This document shows positions 32,200 through 42,485 of a stretch of 58,475 nucleotides of DNA, piece after piece. Both the position numbers and the translations under genes were made by a program. Source of the stretch: Haplomitrium mnioides (lineage: Eukaryota; Marchantiophyta; Haplomitriopsida; Calobryales); NCBI GenBank assembly GCA_049999725.1, contig JBNGIS010020625.1:1-58475 (forward strand), written 5' to 3'. The first letter of the stretch is position 1. Every line of letters starts with the position of its first letter. The notes under the pieces were generated by a model that saw only the letters and a list, made by a program, of their open reading frames with translations, had not been told where the DNA came from and made no database searches.

Positions 32200-33955
32200 A
32201 CAAAAACCAAAACATTTGTTCACCTTTATCAGACTCCAAAATAGATTTCTACATCAATGGTTTTATCTCTTCACAAGTTTCACAAACAGTAAATCTATTG
32301 CATTTGGAACTTTGACATTTGGAAAGTGCATTCTCCAATGCTTTGTAAAACCAAAGAAACCTAAAATATTATTGATTTACTTCTCTTTCAAATAAATTGT
32401 ATAGTAGTTGCAAACTTCTTTGTTTGGTAAAAGTTTTTAAAGTAAATTACATGTTTCATAAGTTGGGATTCTTTCATAGTGTCTTTAAAAAAGTTTTTCC
32501 ATCCACTCATGTGCCAATACTCCTCTAGAAAATAAATCTCTATTTCTAAAAGAGCCTCTAGAATCTTGAGTTTTAATTCTTGCATCCTTTGAGTTCTGTC
32601 ATTTCCCACGAAAAACATTGACTTGAATGCTCTCTTACATGCAATAGTACTGCTATGCAAAGTAAATTAGTTCAATAACTTTGAATTTTTTTTCTTGGTA
32701 TTCTCCACTATAATGTTATATCTTAATTCTTTGTGTTTTGTCAAAAGTATGTTTCTCTCATAGCTTGGATGAAATATATATTGCACAATAGCACACAATC
32801 AGTTTAGCTATATGAAATTCTTTTAAACTTGATAATTGACTTAGGGCTAGCTTTTGTCTTAATAAAACTCTCATCATGATGGATTTTTGGTAAGTCATTA
32901 TCACAAAAAGTATTTACTTGTTTGGATTTTGGCCTAGATAAGGAACTCTTATGTTTGGCTAAATGATTTAGTTTGTATACAAATCCAACCATTGAAAATA
33001 AAGCATTTGTTTCAAGATATTTTGGATCATTTGAAGTATATTTGTGTTTCAAAGTGTACTTCTTCAAACTAGGCAAAACAATTTCATGGATGGGAGAACT
33101 CGACTAAGCCAAAAAAAAACATCCCCATCAAAATCTTGAATATTGCAAAATTTTTGTTCTAGAATAATTAGAGCACTTGGCGATAACTCCATAGAAACTT
33201 TTTTGACTAGAAATCATTCTCTAAACATTCTTTTGTCAATTTGATCAATTGCTTCCTTTTCTTAGATATCGCTATAGTAATTGTTGTGGTTTCCACTCCA
33301 ACTTGAGTAGAAGCACCAATTGAATGTTGCTAAATGTGACAACTTTTTCTAATCAAAATTGAATTGGTCTTGCTATTATGTTCTTAGAGTAGAAGAAGCA
33401 AGGCCACTGTTTTCTATGACTTCATTGTCATCATCGTTGTTGACGAAGACTTGTCAACAATGTTCACAACATGTTGATGTGATTGCAATAGAGTATTCTA
33501 CAACGTGCTACTCATGTATTTATTTTCCTTGGAAAGAGCTCTAATTCTTGATCAATGAATTCCAATTAGGGTATTGAAGCCCATACGCATACAAAGTCTG
33601 ATGTTTTGGAGATCACTTGAAGGAGTTAAATTTTCATGCTTGACTTGTATGTTAGATCTCATGGGTGCATATGGTTCACTCTTGGATCCTATACACATAT
33701 AGGGTTCACTTCTTGATCATATACGCGCATAGGGTTCACTCTCACAACCGTCACCAAAAGACATATGTTGCCTTGCAATCAACATATTTTCCCCTAAAAT
33801 ACTCACCATCATATATGATACTTTTGGTTCACCAATCTTTTTGCCATCATCATTCCAATTTAAAAGATTGTCATCTTGATATCTAGTTGTGAAACTTTTG
33901 AAAGAGCAAAAATCTGGAAATTCCAATGGTTTTTGCTTTTTGTTGTTCTTGCCAT
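32200..33955 (-). pseudogene. module X, copy A: unknown repeat-containing protein, broken
   Basis: I do not recognise this gene. On the minus strand it starts at an ATG at 33955. Blocks in order: LEFPDFCSFKS; PKVSYMMVSILG (about 33830-33795); SEPYARI followed by three 30-bp units encoding a 10-residue repeat (33740-33660); VGFVYKLNHLAKHKSS then HHDESFIKTKASPKS (about 32990-32840); ILEALLEIEIYFLEEY (about 32560); and a Cys-pair part, FPNVK then NRFTVCETCEEIK, then KSILESDK (about 32340-32230). The same blocks in the same order occur on the plus strand at 46360-51520, which shows this was a real protein. Stops and frameshifts break it in both copies. The order of a repeat region followed by a CxxC element vaguely recalls uncharacterised, possibly transposon-linked eukaryotic proteins. 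That is from memory and unverified. Confidence 0.7.
33660..33745 (-). repeat. 30-bp coding minisatellite in X copy A, 3 units
   Basis: GGTTCACT recurs at 33673, 33703 and 33733 (plus-strand view), an exact 30-bp period. Cores read ATATGCGCGTATA-like on the minus strand. Each unit encodes SEPYARIGSR or a variant. Confidence 0.9.
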
Positions 33956-34540
33956 TTGTAAAATAAAATAAAAAGACACATAGCTACAATAATTTAATGA
34001 AAAAATCATTAGAGTGTATACATAAAAAAATTTAAAAGTTGTTTTTTAGAAATGTTTCACAAAACAACAAATAGTAGAAATTATTGAGAGAAAAGCAAAA
34101 AAAAACTAGAAAGATATAAAACATCTATGCAATATACAATAGCTTTTTGTTTTACCAAACATAATCATGTGGTAAAAGTTACATTAATGAGTTTTGGTAG
34201 GAAAACCAACTTTTAATTTTGAGCCAAAAAAAACCTAGATGGAAATTTTTCTTTTGATTGTCTCATATGTCTGTGTTGTTTTGTTTTGGTTTCTCACAAT
34301 TGTTTTTCATTATCCTTTTATTATTGTTGTATTTTTCCTTTTTGGTTCATATTTCAATTTGTTAAACATTTTTCTCCATTCCATTTCTACACATTTTTTT
34401 CAATGCTTGAGCAACTATGCTACAACAAAAGAAAAAAGTAAAAATACAAGTTAAAAAAACATTCAACTGCAAGTATTGGAGCTAAAATGGACTTGCGTCA
34501 ACTCAACATTGACTCAACAACAACTTTTAGTAGTGACATT
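33956..34540. other. AT-rich interval upstream of X copy A, no gene
   Basis: Presumed 5' flank of copy A. The T-rich stretch at 34239-34454 has an open frame of low-complexity hydrophobic residues, which I do not accept as a gene. Confidence 0.5.
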
Positions 34541-34554
34541 GATATTGAGATTTC

Positions 34555-34620
34555 TTGTTAAATAGCTGCTACTTTGATCTAGAAACCGCTACTGAGTTCA
34601 TGTTTCACTTGGTAGTTGCA
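34555..34620 (+). repeat. shared boundary motif (CTGCTACTTTGA type), copy 1
   Basis: CTGCTACTTTGATCTAGAAA, then TTTCACTTGGTAGTTGC. Related text occurs at 41438-41500 and 57080-57106. In the first two places it precedes about 300 bp of AT-rich DNA and then a palindrome array. Confidence 0.7.
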
Positions 34621-34939
34621 AATCTTTTTTTTTTGTAATTTGGTATTGAAAAACATCAATTTTACGTTTGTGAATTTATTTTGCAAAAAAATTGTTTTAA
34701 AGAAATACAAATAGTGTATTTTATGTTGAGATTATATTTTAAAAATTCTTTATAATAAATACCTTAGAAAACAAGCAATTAACTATTAAAATATTGCATT
34801 AAAACATCACATTGTTGTGCAATACACTAAATTTTATTATTAAATAGAACACATATGTTTTTATGAAAAAAAATTATATACAAATGTGGATGTCTATGCA
34901 CGTAGGAACTTTGAACCAAACTATGAGTGTTGTAGCTAT

Positions 34940-35060
34940 TAAAGCCTATGTGGGCATAGACTCCAAATGATAACCCTAGAGCCTATGCATATATAGACTC
35001 CAAACGAGAACCTTGAAGCGTATACGTGTTTAGACTCTGAATGAGAGTTGTAAAGCCTTT
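34940..35060 (+). repeat. 37-bp palindrome-core array, left part (4 units)
   Basis: Units start at 34944, 34981, 35018 and 35055 (GCCTATG or variants), exactly 37 bp apart, with GACTCCAAACGAGAACC as the common flank. The array is cut by insert A and continues at 39984. Confidence 0.92.
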
Positions 35061-35065
35061 GTGCG
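35061..35065. other. target-site duplication of insert A, left copy (GTGCG)
   Basis: GTGCG also occurs at 39953-39957. It lies inside a palindrome core. Confidence 0.9.
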
Positions 35066-35980
35066 TGTCAGCCCCGTGGTCGGAGCCTTAACTCTTTTCC
35101 GACAGAGTTTCCCCCGATTAAGGGCTGATTTAGTGTTTCGGGACCTTTTATGGGAGGGGCTTTGCACCGAAAGGACCCCAACTCCTTCATACCAACTCTG
35201 GAGTGTCTGCACAACACTCAACAACACCTAAGCACACACCTCCAATGCCCACAGATGCTGGTCACACCCCTTCTTCAGGACTTAACCTCGAAAGGTGCCA
35301 CTTAAAAGACATGGGAAGATAGAACAAAGCATCTGATTCTTGGCTGCAGTGGTCTCTTGGGGAGCCCTGGTTGATTTGTGGCTGCCTCACGGTCTTGGCC
35401 ACTAGCCCACGATTGCTTCAACAACCCACCTGCTCATACACATCCATTTCCTCAAGCCACCCACGAAGAGATTGTAATGCTGCTGAACCGCCACTTTAGG
35501 GGCAACACAAAAATCCCCCCAAAAAGTCTCGTCGTGATTGCCAAAAAAAATGTATGTCAGCCATGTGGTCGAAGCCTTAACTCTTTTCCGACAGAGTTTC
35601 CTCCGATTAAAGGCTGACTTAGTGTTTCAAGACCTTTTATAGGAGGGGCTTTGCACCGAATGGACCCCAACTCCTTCTTACCAACTATGGAGTGTCTGCA
35701 CAACACTCAACAACACCCAAGCACACACCTCCAATGCCCACAGATGCTGGTCACACCCCTTCTTCGGGCCTTAACCTCAAAAGGTGCCACTTGGAAGACA
35801 AGGGAAGATAGAACAGAGCATCTGATTCTTGGCTGCAGTGGTCTCTTGGAGAGCCCTAGTTGATTTGTGGCTGCCTCACGGTCTTGGCCACTAGCCCACA
35901 ATTGCTTCAACAACCCACCTGCTCATACACATCCATTTCTTCAAGCCACCCACGAATAGACTGTAATGTTGTTGAACCCT
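35066..35980. repeat. 489-bp tandem duplication at the left end of insert A
   Basis: TGTCAGCC…GTGGTCG…CTTAACTCTTTTCCGACAG starts at 35066 and again at 35555. The two units agree closely for about 425 bp. The first unit carries an extra segment of about 65 bp before the second begins. Confidence 0.92.
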
Positions 35981-37449
35981 TTGCCTTATAATTCTGAAGT
36001 CTAGAACTGGACCCAATCACTTTGTTATACAAAAGGGAGCAGGTCCCATTATCCAATTATCACAATTACAATGTTGTTAGTCCCAACTTTCCCGGTCCAA
36101 GGTGTACTCAAGATTGGAAAAATGAAATACATGCCTTCTAAGACTAAGAATATCACACAACTACAAATAGAACACAAATCTAAACAACACACATAAACAG
36201 GAAGAACACCGGTACTTGCATACTGCCTTGCTGACAATACAATCTTCTTCCACCTCTCAAGAATTGATCTTTTCTCTCAATCCTCCTTCAGCTCCCATCA
36301 GCCACTCCAGTTCTCCTTCAATCCTTCAGCCACCCAACCTCAGTCATATAGTTTTTCAACTTCCCTTGTGAGAAGCCCTGAATTTACTTCCTTAGGCTTG
36401 GAAGAGGATTTCTTTAACTTCCACCTCTGGAAGATAGTCCCCACGACTGTTGGCCACCACTCCACCTTGAGCCTCAACTGGATCTTCTATGCAACACGTA
36501 GGCACTAACACAGCTACTCCTCTCTTAACTCCACTTGAGAATTATGATCAAAAATGCCCCCAAGCGCCCCTAGGACTGATGCTCATGTACAGATGAAGCT
36601 GAGACGACCCCAAGACCCCCCTTGGCAGCCTCCCACAAATTCAAGTCGACAGACTCCCTTCAAATTCACTTGGCGATCCACCTCCAAATGCTTGGTCCAC
36701 CTGCAATGATGAGTCCACCTGGATTGCCTGAGACTCTAGAGCCCCCATGCTCAGTGATTCTCAGTGCCCCTCCAGTCCTCCTCCACCCCTGCTGGTCTCC
36801 TTGCACGAGTCCACTCCCCAAACTTGAATCTTGGCTGGAATCTCTCCTCGCTTCCTCTTCCTCTCGAGTTTGGTCTCCCACTCTCAATTTTACATGAACA
36901 ACAACCCCCTCAATCTGGTAGCGATCCTAGCTATACCCCCCATGCAGCGCGCGTCTCCCTACAACGAATTCTTGATCAAGATCAATCCTCTCCCCTTTGT
37001 TGGATTGGCAGTTTTTCTCATTAGCAACCGTTTCCTGAGAAGCTGACACATGTCAGTCAACCCGCGTTTCATGGGTATTAGCTGAAGCCCCCAAGATCGA
37101 AAGAGGAAAAATCGCGGGGAAGGATTGTCTGCACCCTGTTTTCACTTCGCAGTGCTCTTCCTTGCCAATTTTTGATTAGGAACCCCCTTGCTGCCGGTCA
37201 TGTTAGCAACCCCGTGGCAATCCTAATTCGATTCCTTTGAAGTGTCTCGTTGAGCGCAGATCAACAGCTGGGTCAGAGAGATTTCGCCTGCAGGGAAATT
37301 TGAAGAAATGCATTTGGAAATGGATTCGCATATGCTACCCGACGCATCCTATGGGCTGCTTCTCAATCGTCGTCGATTCTCCTTGTTGTTGCCCTCGTGA
37401 TCGTTCAAGGATCCTCCGCAAGCCGCCACGCTTTCGCATGCGCTCGCGA

Positions 37450-37760
37450 ACCCCACAGGTTGCCACGCGTCCGCAGATCCCTTTAGAACCCCGCCGTTGC
37501 TCCTCGGAAGCTCGCCGTCATTCTTCGGAACCTCACTGTCATTCCTTGGACTCTCACAGGTTGCCACGTGTCCGCAATCCCTTCGAAAACTCGTCGTTGC
37601 TCATCGAAACCTCACCGTCGCTCCTCAAACTCCCACAGGTCGCCACATGTCTGCAAATCCCTTTGGAAACTCGCCGTTGCTCTTTGGAATCTTGCCATCG
37701 TTCTTTGGAACCTCACCGTCACTCCTCGGACTCCCACATGTCGCCACGTATCCTTCCCGC
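37450..37760. repeat. tandem repeats in insert A, alternating 101 and 79 bp
   Basis: CAGGTTGCCACGTGTCCGC or a variant recurs at 37456, 37557, 37636 and 37737. The length difference corresponds to loss of one CGTTCTTTGGAACCTCACC-like sub-block. The 201-codon plus-strand frame across this region is a product of the repeat. Confidence 0.85.
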
Positions 37761-38010
37761 CACGTCATCCGCCATTGCGCCATCCGACGTTGCCCCGCAA
37801 AGGGGTAGGCAAACCAACGCCTTGACCAGATTCCAAATTTGACCCGCGCTGACTCTGAGAATCCCTCAGACCACCTCCGGTCGCCACGTCATCCGCCACT
37901 GCGTCGTCCGACGCCGCCCCGCAAAGGGGTAGGCGGACCGACGCCTTGACCGGACTCCGAAGTTGACTCGTGCTGACCCTCTTCCGCGGATGCCATGTCA
38001 TCCGCAAAAC
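37760..38010. repeat. GC-rich direct repeats with CCACGTCATCCGCC in insert A
   Basis: Two units of roughly 115 bp contain CCGCAAAGGGGTAGGC, GACGCCTTGACC and CCACGTCATCCGCC, with a partial third. The reverse complement of this block recurs three times in insert C (54480-54800), which ties the two inserts to one family. Confidence 0.85.
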
Positions 38011-39952
38011 AAATCCCTCATTAAGTAAGAACGGTACCTATTGTCGCCATTTCGTCACCCGCTCGCAGTAAGAACTGAGGCTTTTTCATTTAACTTTCCC
38101 TCCGCTTGATATAAGAACTATAGCAAGCTCTTTTTTTTATCCCTTTCAAACTTTCAGTGTTGCCCAGTCAAACTTTCGTCCTCGCCATTTCCAGAATTAC
38201 GATATATCACCTTTTCGGCTGTTGGTCCCTTGCTTCTTCTTCTAGCCAGATCGTCGCTTAATCACCTTTTCGGTACTCTTGGTCTTGTTTTGGCCGGATC
38301 ATCGCTTGATCACGTTTTTGGCACCCCCCGCTCTTTGTCTGGTCAGACCTTCGCTATATCACCGATTCAAAATCCCCTTGTGATAAGAACGATGCGCGCC
38401 ATAGACTCCCGTCGAACTTTCAGATTTTACTCTGTCAAACTTTTCCTTCGCTTTGTCGGATCAATGATAGATCATCATTTCGCCTTTCATTCCTTGGTCT
38501 CTGTTTGTGCTTCCCATCAGATCTCCGTTTCGTAGGCTCCCCACGTAGGGTGGCTAATCGAAACCCATTTAAGAGGGGTTCCCCACTTAGGGAGGCTGAT
38601 CGGAACCCGTTTAACCGGGGCTCCCCAATTTTCTGCTAGGGGCCCGTGGACTCCCTAGGACTGCCACGTGTCCTTGAATCCGTGAAGTGCGGTGGGGCTG
38701 CCACGTTTCCGCAGCTCCCCACGGAGTCCATTAAATATGAAACTATGATCCGTCGTCGCTTCGCCCTTCCCGTTTAGCCTTGCAGTTGCCTTAAAGAATC
38801 CTCCATGCCGCCGGAATAGTGACAAGTCACCTCTTCATCAGTCGCCACTTCACTTATCCATGTTTGGCCATCACTTTGGACCCATCGGACCCCAATTAAC
38901 TAGGGATCCCCCCTTTGCGGATCCCTGTTAAGTGGGGAACCAACGTAGGGAGGCTGATCGGATCCCAATTAACTGGGGATCCCCATGTAGGGAGGCTGGA
39001 CCTCGTCAAATCCTTTGGACCTGCAGGAGCTGCCATGTCCTCCGACAGATTCCGTGAAGTGTGTGAAGGCCGCCACGTTTCCGCAGACCTCTTCGGACTC
39101 CTCGAACCTCTTTCTTCGTGTTGATTCTTCGCCTCGATCGCCCTCCTCTTGGTCTGATTGCATCATCTGGCTTCCGATTATGGAGCGCCTCCTTCCCTTG
39201 TCTCCTGAGCGACCCATCGAGGGGCCTCACCTCCTCGAGTTCATACGACTGCCTCCTCTTTACCTGTCTTTGCTTGCTGCATGTTCCTTAGTTCGTCGTT
39301 TGTTGCCGTTGGGCAGGTCCTCGTAGTGCTGCAACCTCCGATCCCGTCGCGTGATGGCCATCTGCCCGCCTCTGACCGGACTCCCCCTCGCCTTCACTTC
39401 CTGTAACTCTTCTTGTGACTTCCTCTTCACGTGATTCCTCTTTGAGTGATGCTGACTCCCTTCTCCATGACTTCCCCCACGCTGGTGGCTGGCTCCTTTG
39501 ACCTCTACTGATCTCTCTCTGATGATCTCCCTCTGCTGATCTCCTTCTGACGATCTCCCTCTAACCTCTCCTTGAATCCTTTGCTCACCCTTGTCATGAT
39601 CTCCCTCTGACATCTCCTTGAATCCTCTGCTCACTCTTGTCATGATCTCCCTCTGTCAAGAATTGCTGCAAGTCCCTTTGATCCCCTTGCTAGCCTTCTT
39701 ACCTGACTCATCTGAATTCCACAAGGCTCCCCCTTGCATTTGCAGGATCCATGATATTCATTGGGGAAAGCAGAAAAGAAAGGAAGAGAAGGGAAAGAGG
39801 AAAGACTAGAGAGGTGCAGAATTGCCACAACAACAATAAAACAATAAAATGTAGCAACACACAGCAGGCTAATGCAAACTGATGGAATCAACCAAGCTAA
39901 GAAGCTCAGAATTTACAAAAAGTGAAAAAAACTCAAACACACCCGTCCGACA

Positions 39953-39957
39953 GTGCG
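39953..39957. other. target-site duplication of insert A, right copy (GTGCG)
   Basis: Identical to 35061-35065. The interrupted palindrome continues with CATAG. Confidence 0.9.
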
Positions 39958-40115
39958 CATAGACACTGAACGAGAACCCTAAAGCCTATGCACGTATATC
40001 TCCGAATGAGAACCCTAAAGCATATGCATGCATAAACTCCAAATGAGAACCCTAAAACCTATGTGCGCATAGACTCCAAACAAAAATCCTAAAACTTATG
40101 TGCTCATGGACTCCA
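39958..40115 (+). repeat. 37-bp palindrome-core array, right part
   Basis: Units start at 39984, 40020, 40057 and 40094. Removing insert A plus one target copy (4892 bp) puts 39984 exactly 37 bp after 35055, so this is the same array as 34940-35060. Together there are about 8 units. Confidence 0.92.
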
Positions 40116-40677
40116 AACTGTTCTTACACTAGCAATTAATAGCATTATAGTGCCACAATATGATTATGTGCATTCAACTTACTATCTTAAATACCATACT
40201 AAGCAAGTAGTAGCACCATAGAGACACAATATGATTATGTGCATTCAACTTACTATCTTGAATGCCATGCTAAGCAATTAGCAGCACCATAAGGTCACAA
40301 TATGATTATGTACATTCATCTTACTATCTTGAATGCTATATAAAAAATTCTTCACTTTGCATTGTGATTAGGGACATATGATACCAAAAAACAAAAACAT
40401 GTTCAAATTTAAACTCTATAAAATCTATCTCTAGCTTTGCAGAGTTTCTTGTACCGCAATTTCTCTTATTGCATGACATCTTTTGAATTCCATAACATCA
40501 AATATACCACTTTTTCATGTATTAATCTTACAACAAGAATATACATTCTTGTTTCAACAACCACAACTATTATCATCAGTTAACAAAATAAACTATTGCA
40601 TTTTCTTCATCATTTCACATGCATAGCGAACAACCACAATCGTCAATATGGTTATTGCTTCAATTGACAATAAGACT
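40116..40677. other. AT-rich interval with a short internal repeat, no gene
   Basis: CACAATATGATTATGTGCATTC recurs at about 40153, 40218 and 40287 with similar flanks (TTACTATCTTGAATGCCAT), an approximately 65-70-bp tandem repeat of three units. Nothing else is recognised. Confidence 0.65.
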
Positions 40678-41420
40678 TCAATTTTGAGGTGCGATTTTCT
40701 TAAATTCTCTATCTTTCAAGAATTGTAGCTCGTTCACCACAAGGTTGGGTTGCATGACTATGGTGAATGCACTACCATCTTTGTGTGCCACCACGCCATT
40801 AAGACCCTTAGCTTCATCGCTCCATGGGGTGGTGAAACTTGCATTCTTGTCTTTGATGAGAGAAAGATTTAGAGCAATCCATCTAGTGTGTTGCTAAAAT
40901 TTCCTCCCTAACCCTTTGCATTGTCGCATTTAGTCATATTGGAGAGGTTATTCCGAGATTTACACTTCTAGCAATTCCATGCATGTGATTTAACAATTTT
41001 GTTTGTAGATAGAGGAGCTTGTTTTTTTCTTTCCCCTACCAACTACTTTGCGCAACGACATATGTTCAGGCATCAATCGATTGTCTCCACCTGCACAAAG
41101 AAAACCATGGATTGAATGAGCAAAATCAAAGCCATGTTTCTCGAACAAAAAATTTGAATCATGGAAGTGTAGCTTTTCAATTGAAAATTTCTAGAGTTGC
41201 TGAAACACCTACTTGATAATGTTAGGGATGCCGGTTGGGTGGTGAGCAGATTTACCCTCACAAAAACTCCCACAAGACAATCCATCTGTGGAGCATTGCG
41301 TACCTCTACAAACACCACAAAATGGTTTGCATCAATTCATCTCCTTCAACTTGCTCACCATGATTTGCAATTCAATATAGCTCAATCAAGATTGGATACC
41401 TCTTTGTGAAATTGGTAGCT
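40678..41420 (-). pseudogene. exon-like remnants of an unknown gene
   Basis: On the minus strand, about 40918-40678 reads as one frame with a single early stop and a terminal TGA (LSLIKDKNASFTTPWSD, then GLNGVVAHKDGSAFTIV, then LVVNELQFLKDREF). Upstream, about 41099-41015, a second block GDNRLMPEHMSLRKVVG follows a good splice acceptor (TTTCTTTGTGCAG at 41110-41098). Further up, 41318-41150 is open (RNAPQMDCLVG). I recognise no family. It may be a third gene of the X/G complex, or part of G's 3' neighbourhood. Confidence 0.45.
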
Positions 41421-41437
41421 TGCACATTGGAAAAGAA

Positions 41438-41500
41438 GAACAACTGCTACTTTGAACTAGGAACCACAACAGGGTTCCTATTTCATTTGGCATTTGCTAA
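41438..41500 (+). repeat. shared boundary motif, copy 2
   Basis: CTGCTACTTTGAACTAGGAA, then a small inverted repeat (AGGAACC…GGGTTCCT), then TTTCATTTGGCATTTGC. It is related to 34555-34620 and 57080-57106. Confidence 0.7.
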
Positions 41501-41820
41501 AACCAAATTCAAAATTTTAACATCAAAAATCATGAATTTGATATTGGCAATATTTGTTTGTAGAAAAATATAATTTGATACATCAAAATTGCTTGTTTCG
41601 AGTGTAAAATGTGCTAAAAACAAATCTTCTTATGAGAATTTCATAAAAATTACTTTCATAATTTCTTCTTTAAAAAATATAAGCATCACCAGACAGAACA
41701 TATACTAGACGTACAAGAAATTTGGTGTTAAATATTTTCAAAACTAACAATGATATCATTAATTTCCAAAAGATATCAAAACATTCAAATTTTATCAGAA
41801 ATATATTCAATCAAAAAAGA
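41501..41820. other. AT-rich interval between boundary motif and array, no gene
   Basis: It corresponds in position to 34621-34900, which also separates boundary motif and array. Low-complexity A/T sequence. Confidence 0.55.
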
Positions 41821-41824
41821 TGCT

Positions 41825-42240
41825 TAGGTGCGCAAGAACTTTGAACAGTAGTCTTAAAGCTTATGCACATAGGGATTGTTAAAGCTTTCTTGCACTTGGA
41901 ATGCTGAAGCTGAGACATATGTGGAATGTTGAAGCTCTCATGTGCAGGAACTTTGAACTAGAACCATGAAGTGTAGGCACAAGAGCTTTGTTGAAGCAAA
42001 AGTGTGAAAAGACTACTAATGCTCATGCGTGCATGGACTATTGAAGCCCGTGTGTAGGGACAACATAAAACACATGCATGCTTTGTTTGATAAGGTCTAT
42101 GCGCGCTTGGACAACTAAAGACCATGCGCGCTTAAACAACTAAAACCCATGCATGCATGGACAATTGAAGTCCAAACGAGCACGAACTACTGAGTACTTG
42201 GATGCAAGGATTGCCAAAGCCCTTCTAGATAGAGACTACA
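41825..42240 (+). repeat. palindrome-core array, 25-bp unit at its right end
   Basis: Cores at 42095, 42120, 42145 and 42170 are 25 bp apart (GTCTATGCGCGCTTGGAC, CCATGCATGCATGGAC and variants), with spacer AACTAAA. The left part (41825-42090) has less regular cores, such as CTCATGCGTGCATGGAC near 42023. The first unit resembles the start of the array at 34900 (GAACTTTGAAC). Confidence 0.85.
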
Positions 42241-42485
42241 AAAACTCATGATAGAAGAAAACTTGAATAAAAATCAAAATAAAAAGAAAGGGACCTTCTA
42301 TACCAACATAGACTTTATTGCTAATTTTTACAAAAACTAGTACGTTTTGCTCAAAAATAATTTTGCAAAAGAAATTGAATCATAGAGAAAATACTTCATA
42401 AATTGGATTTAGAATGCAACAAGAATGAAGACAAATCAAATAATATTTTGTGAAAAAAGATACTTTACTATTTACAAAAAATACA

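Larger units (their letters stand above)
35066..39952 (-). mobile_element. insert A: giant solo-LTR or LARD-like element, 4.9 kb
   Basis: It starts TGTCAGCCCCGTGG, ends CCGTCCGACA and is flanked by GTGCG on both sides. It is GC-richer than its surroundings and has no retroviral domain in any frame. When reverse-complemented it shares modules with inserts B and C: a GTTCTTAT block, a GCGACTTATCG-like block, a GGGGCGGCGTCGGACGACG block and the text around GGAAGTAAA, so it lies in the opposite orientation. Internal duplications are listed separately. No PBS, polypurine tract or second LTR could be found, so a solo LTR of a long-LTR family is the simplest reading and a LARD is the alternative. 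Confidence 0.85.

Noticed and set aside
34239-34454. Hydrophobic 71-codon frame as a small membrane protein
   Set aside because: T-rich low-complexity DNA gives Phe/Leu/Val runs in several frames. No conserved copy exists.
37237-37842. 201-codon open frame in insert A
   Set aside because: It runs through 101/79-bp GC-rich repeats, all three frames are open nearby, and the protein is only a repeat of PH-, R- and S-rich text.
39260-39643. 127-codon minus-strand frame rich in Gly/Arg/Glu
   Set aside because: It derives from CTCCCTCTGA-type simple repeats and has no homologous frame in B or C.
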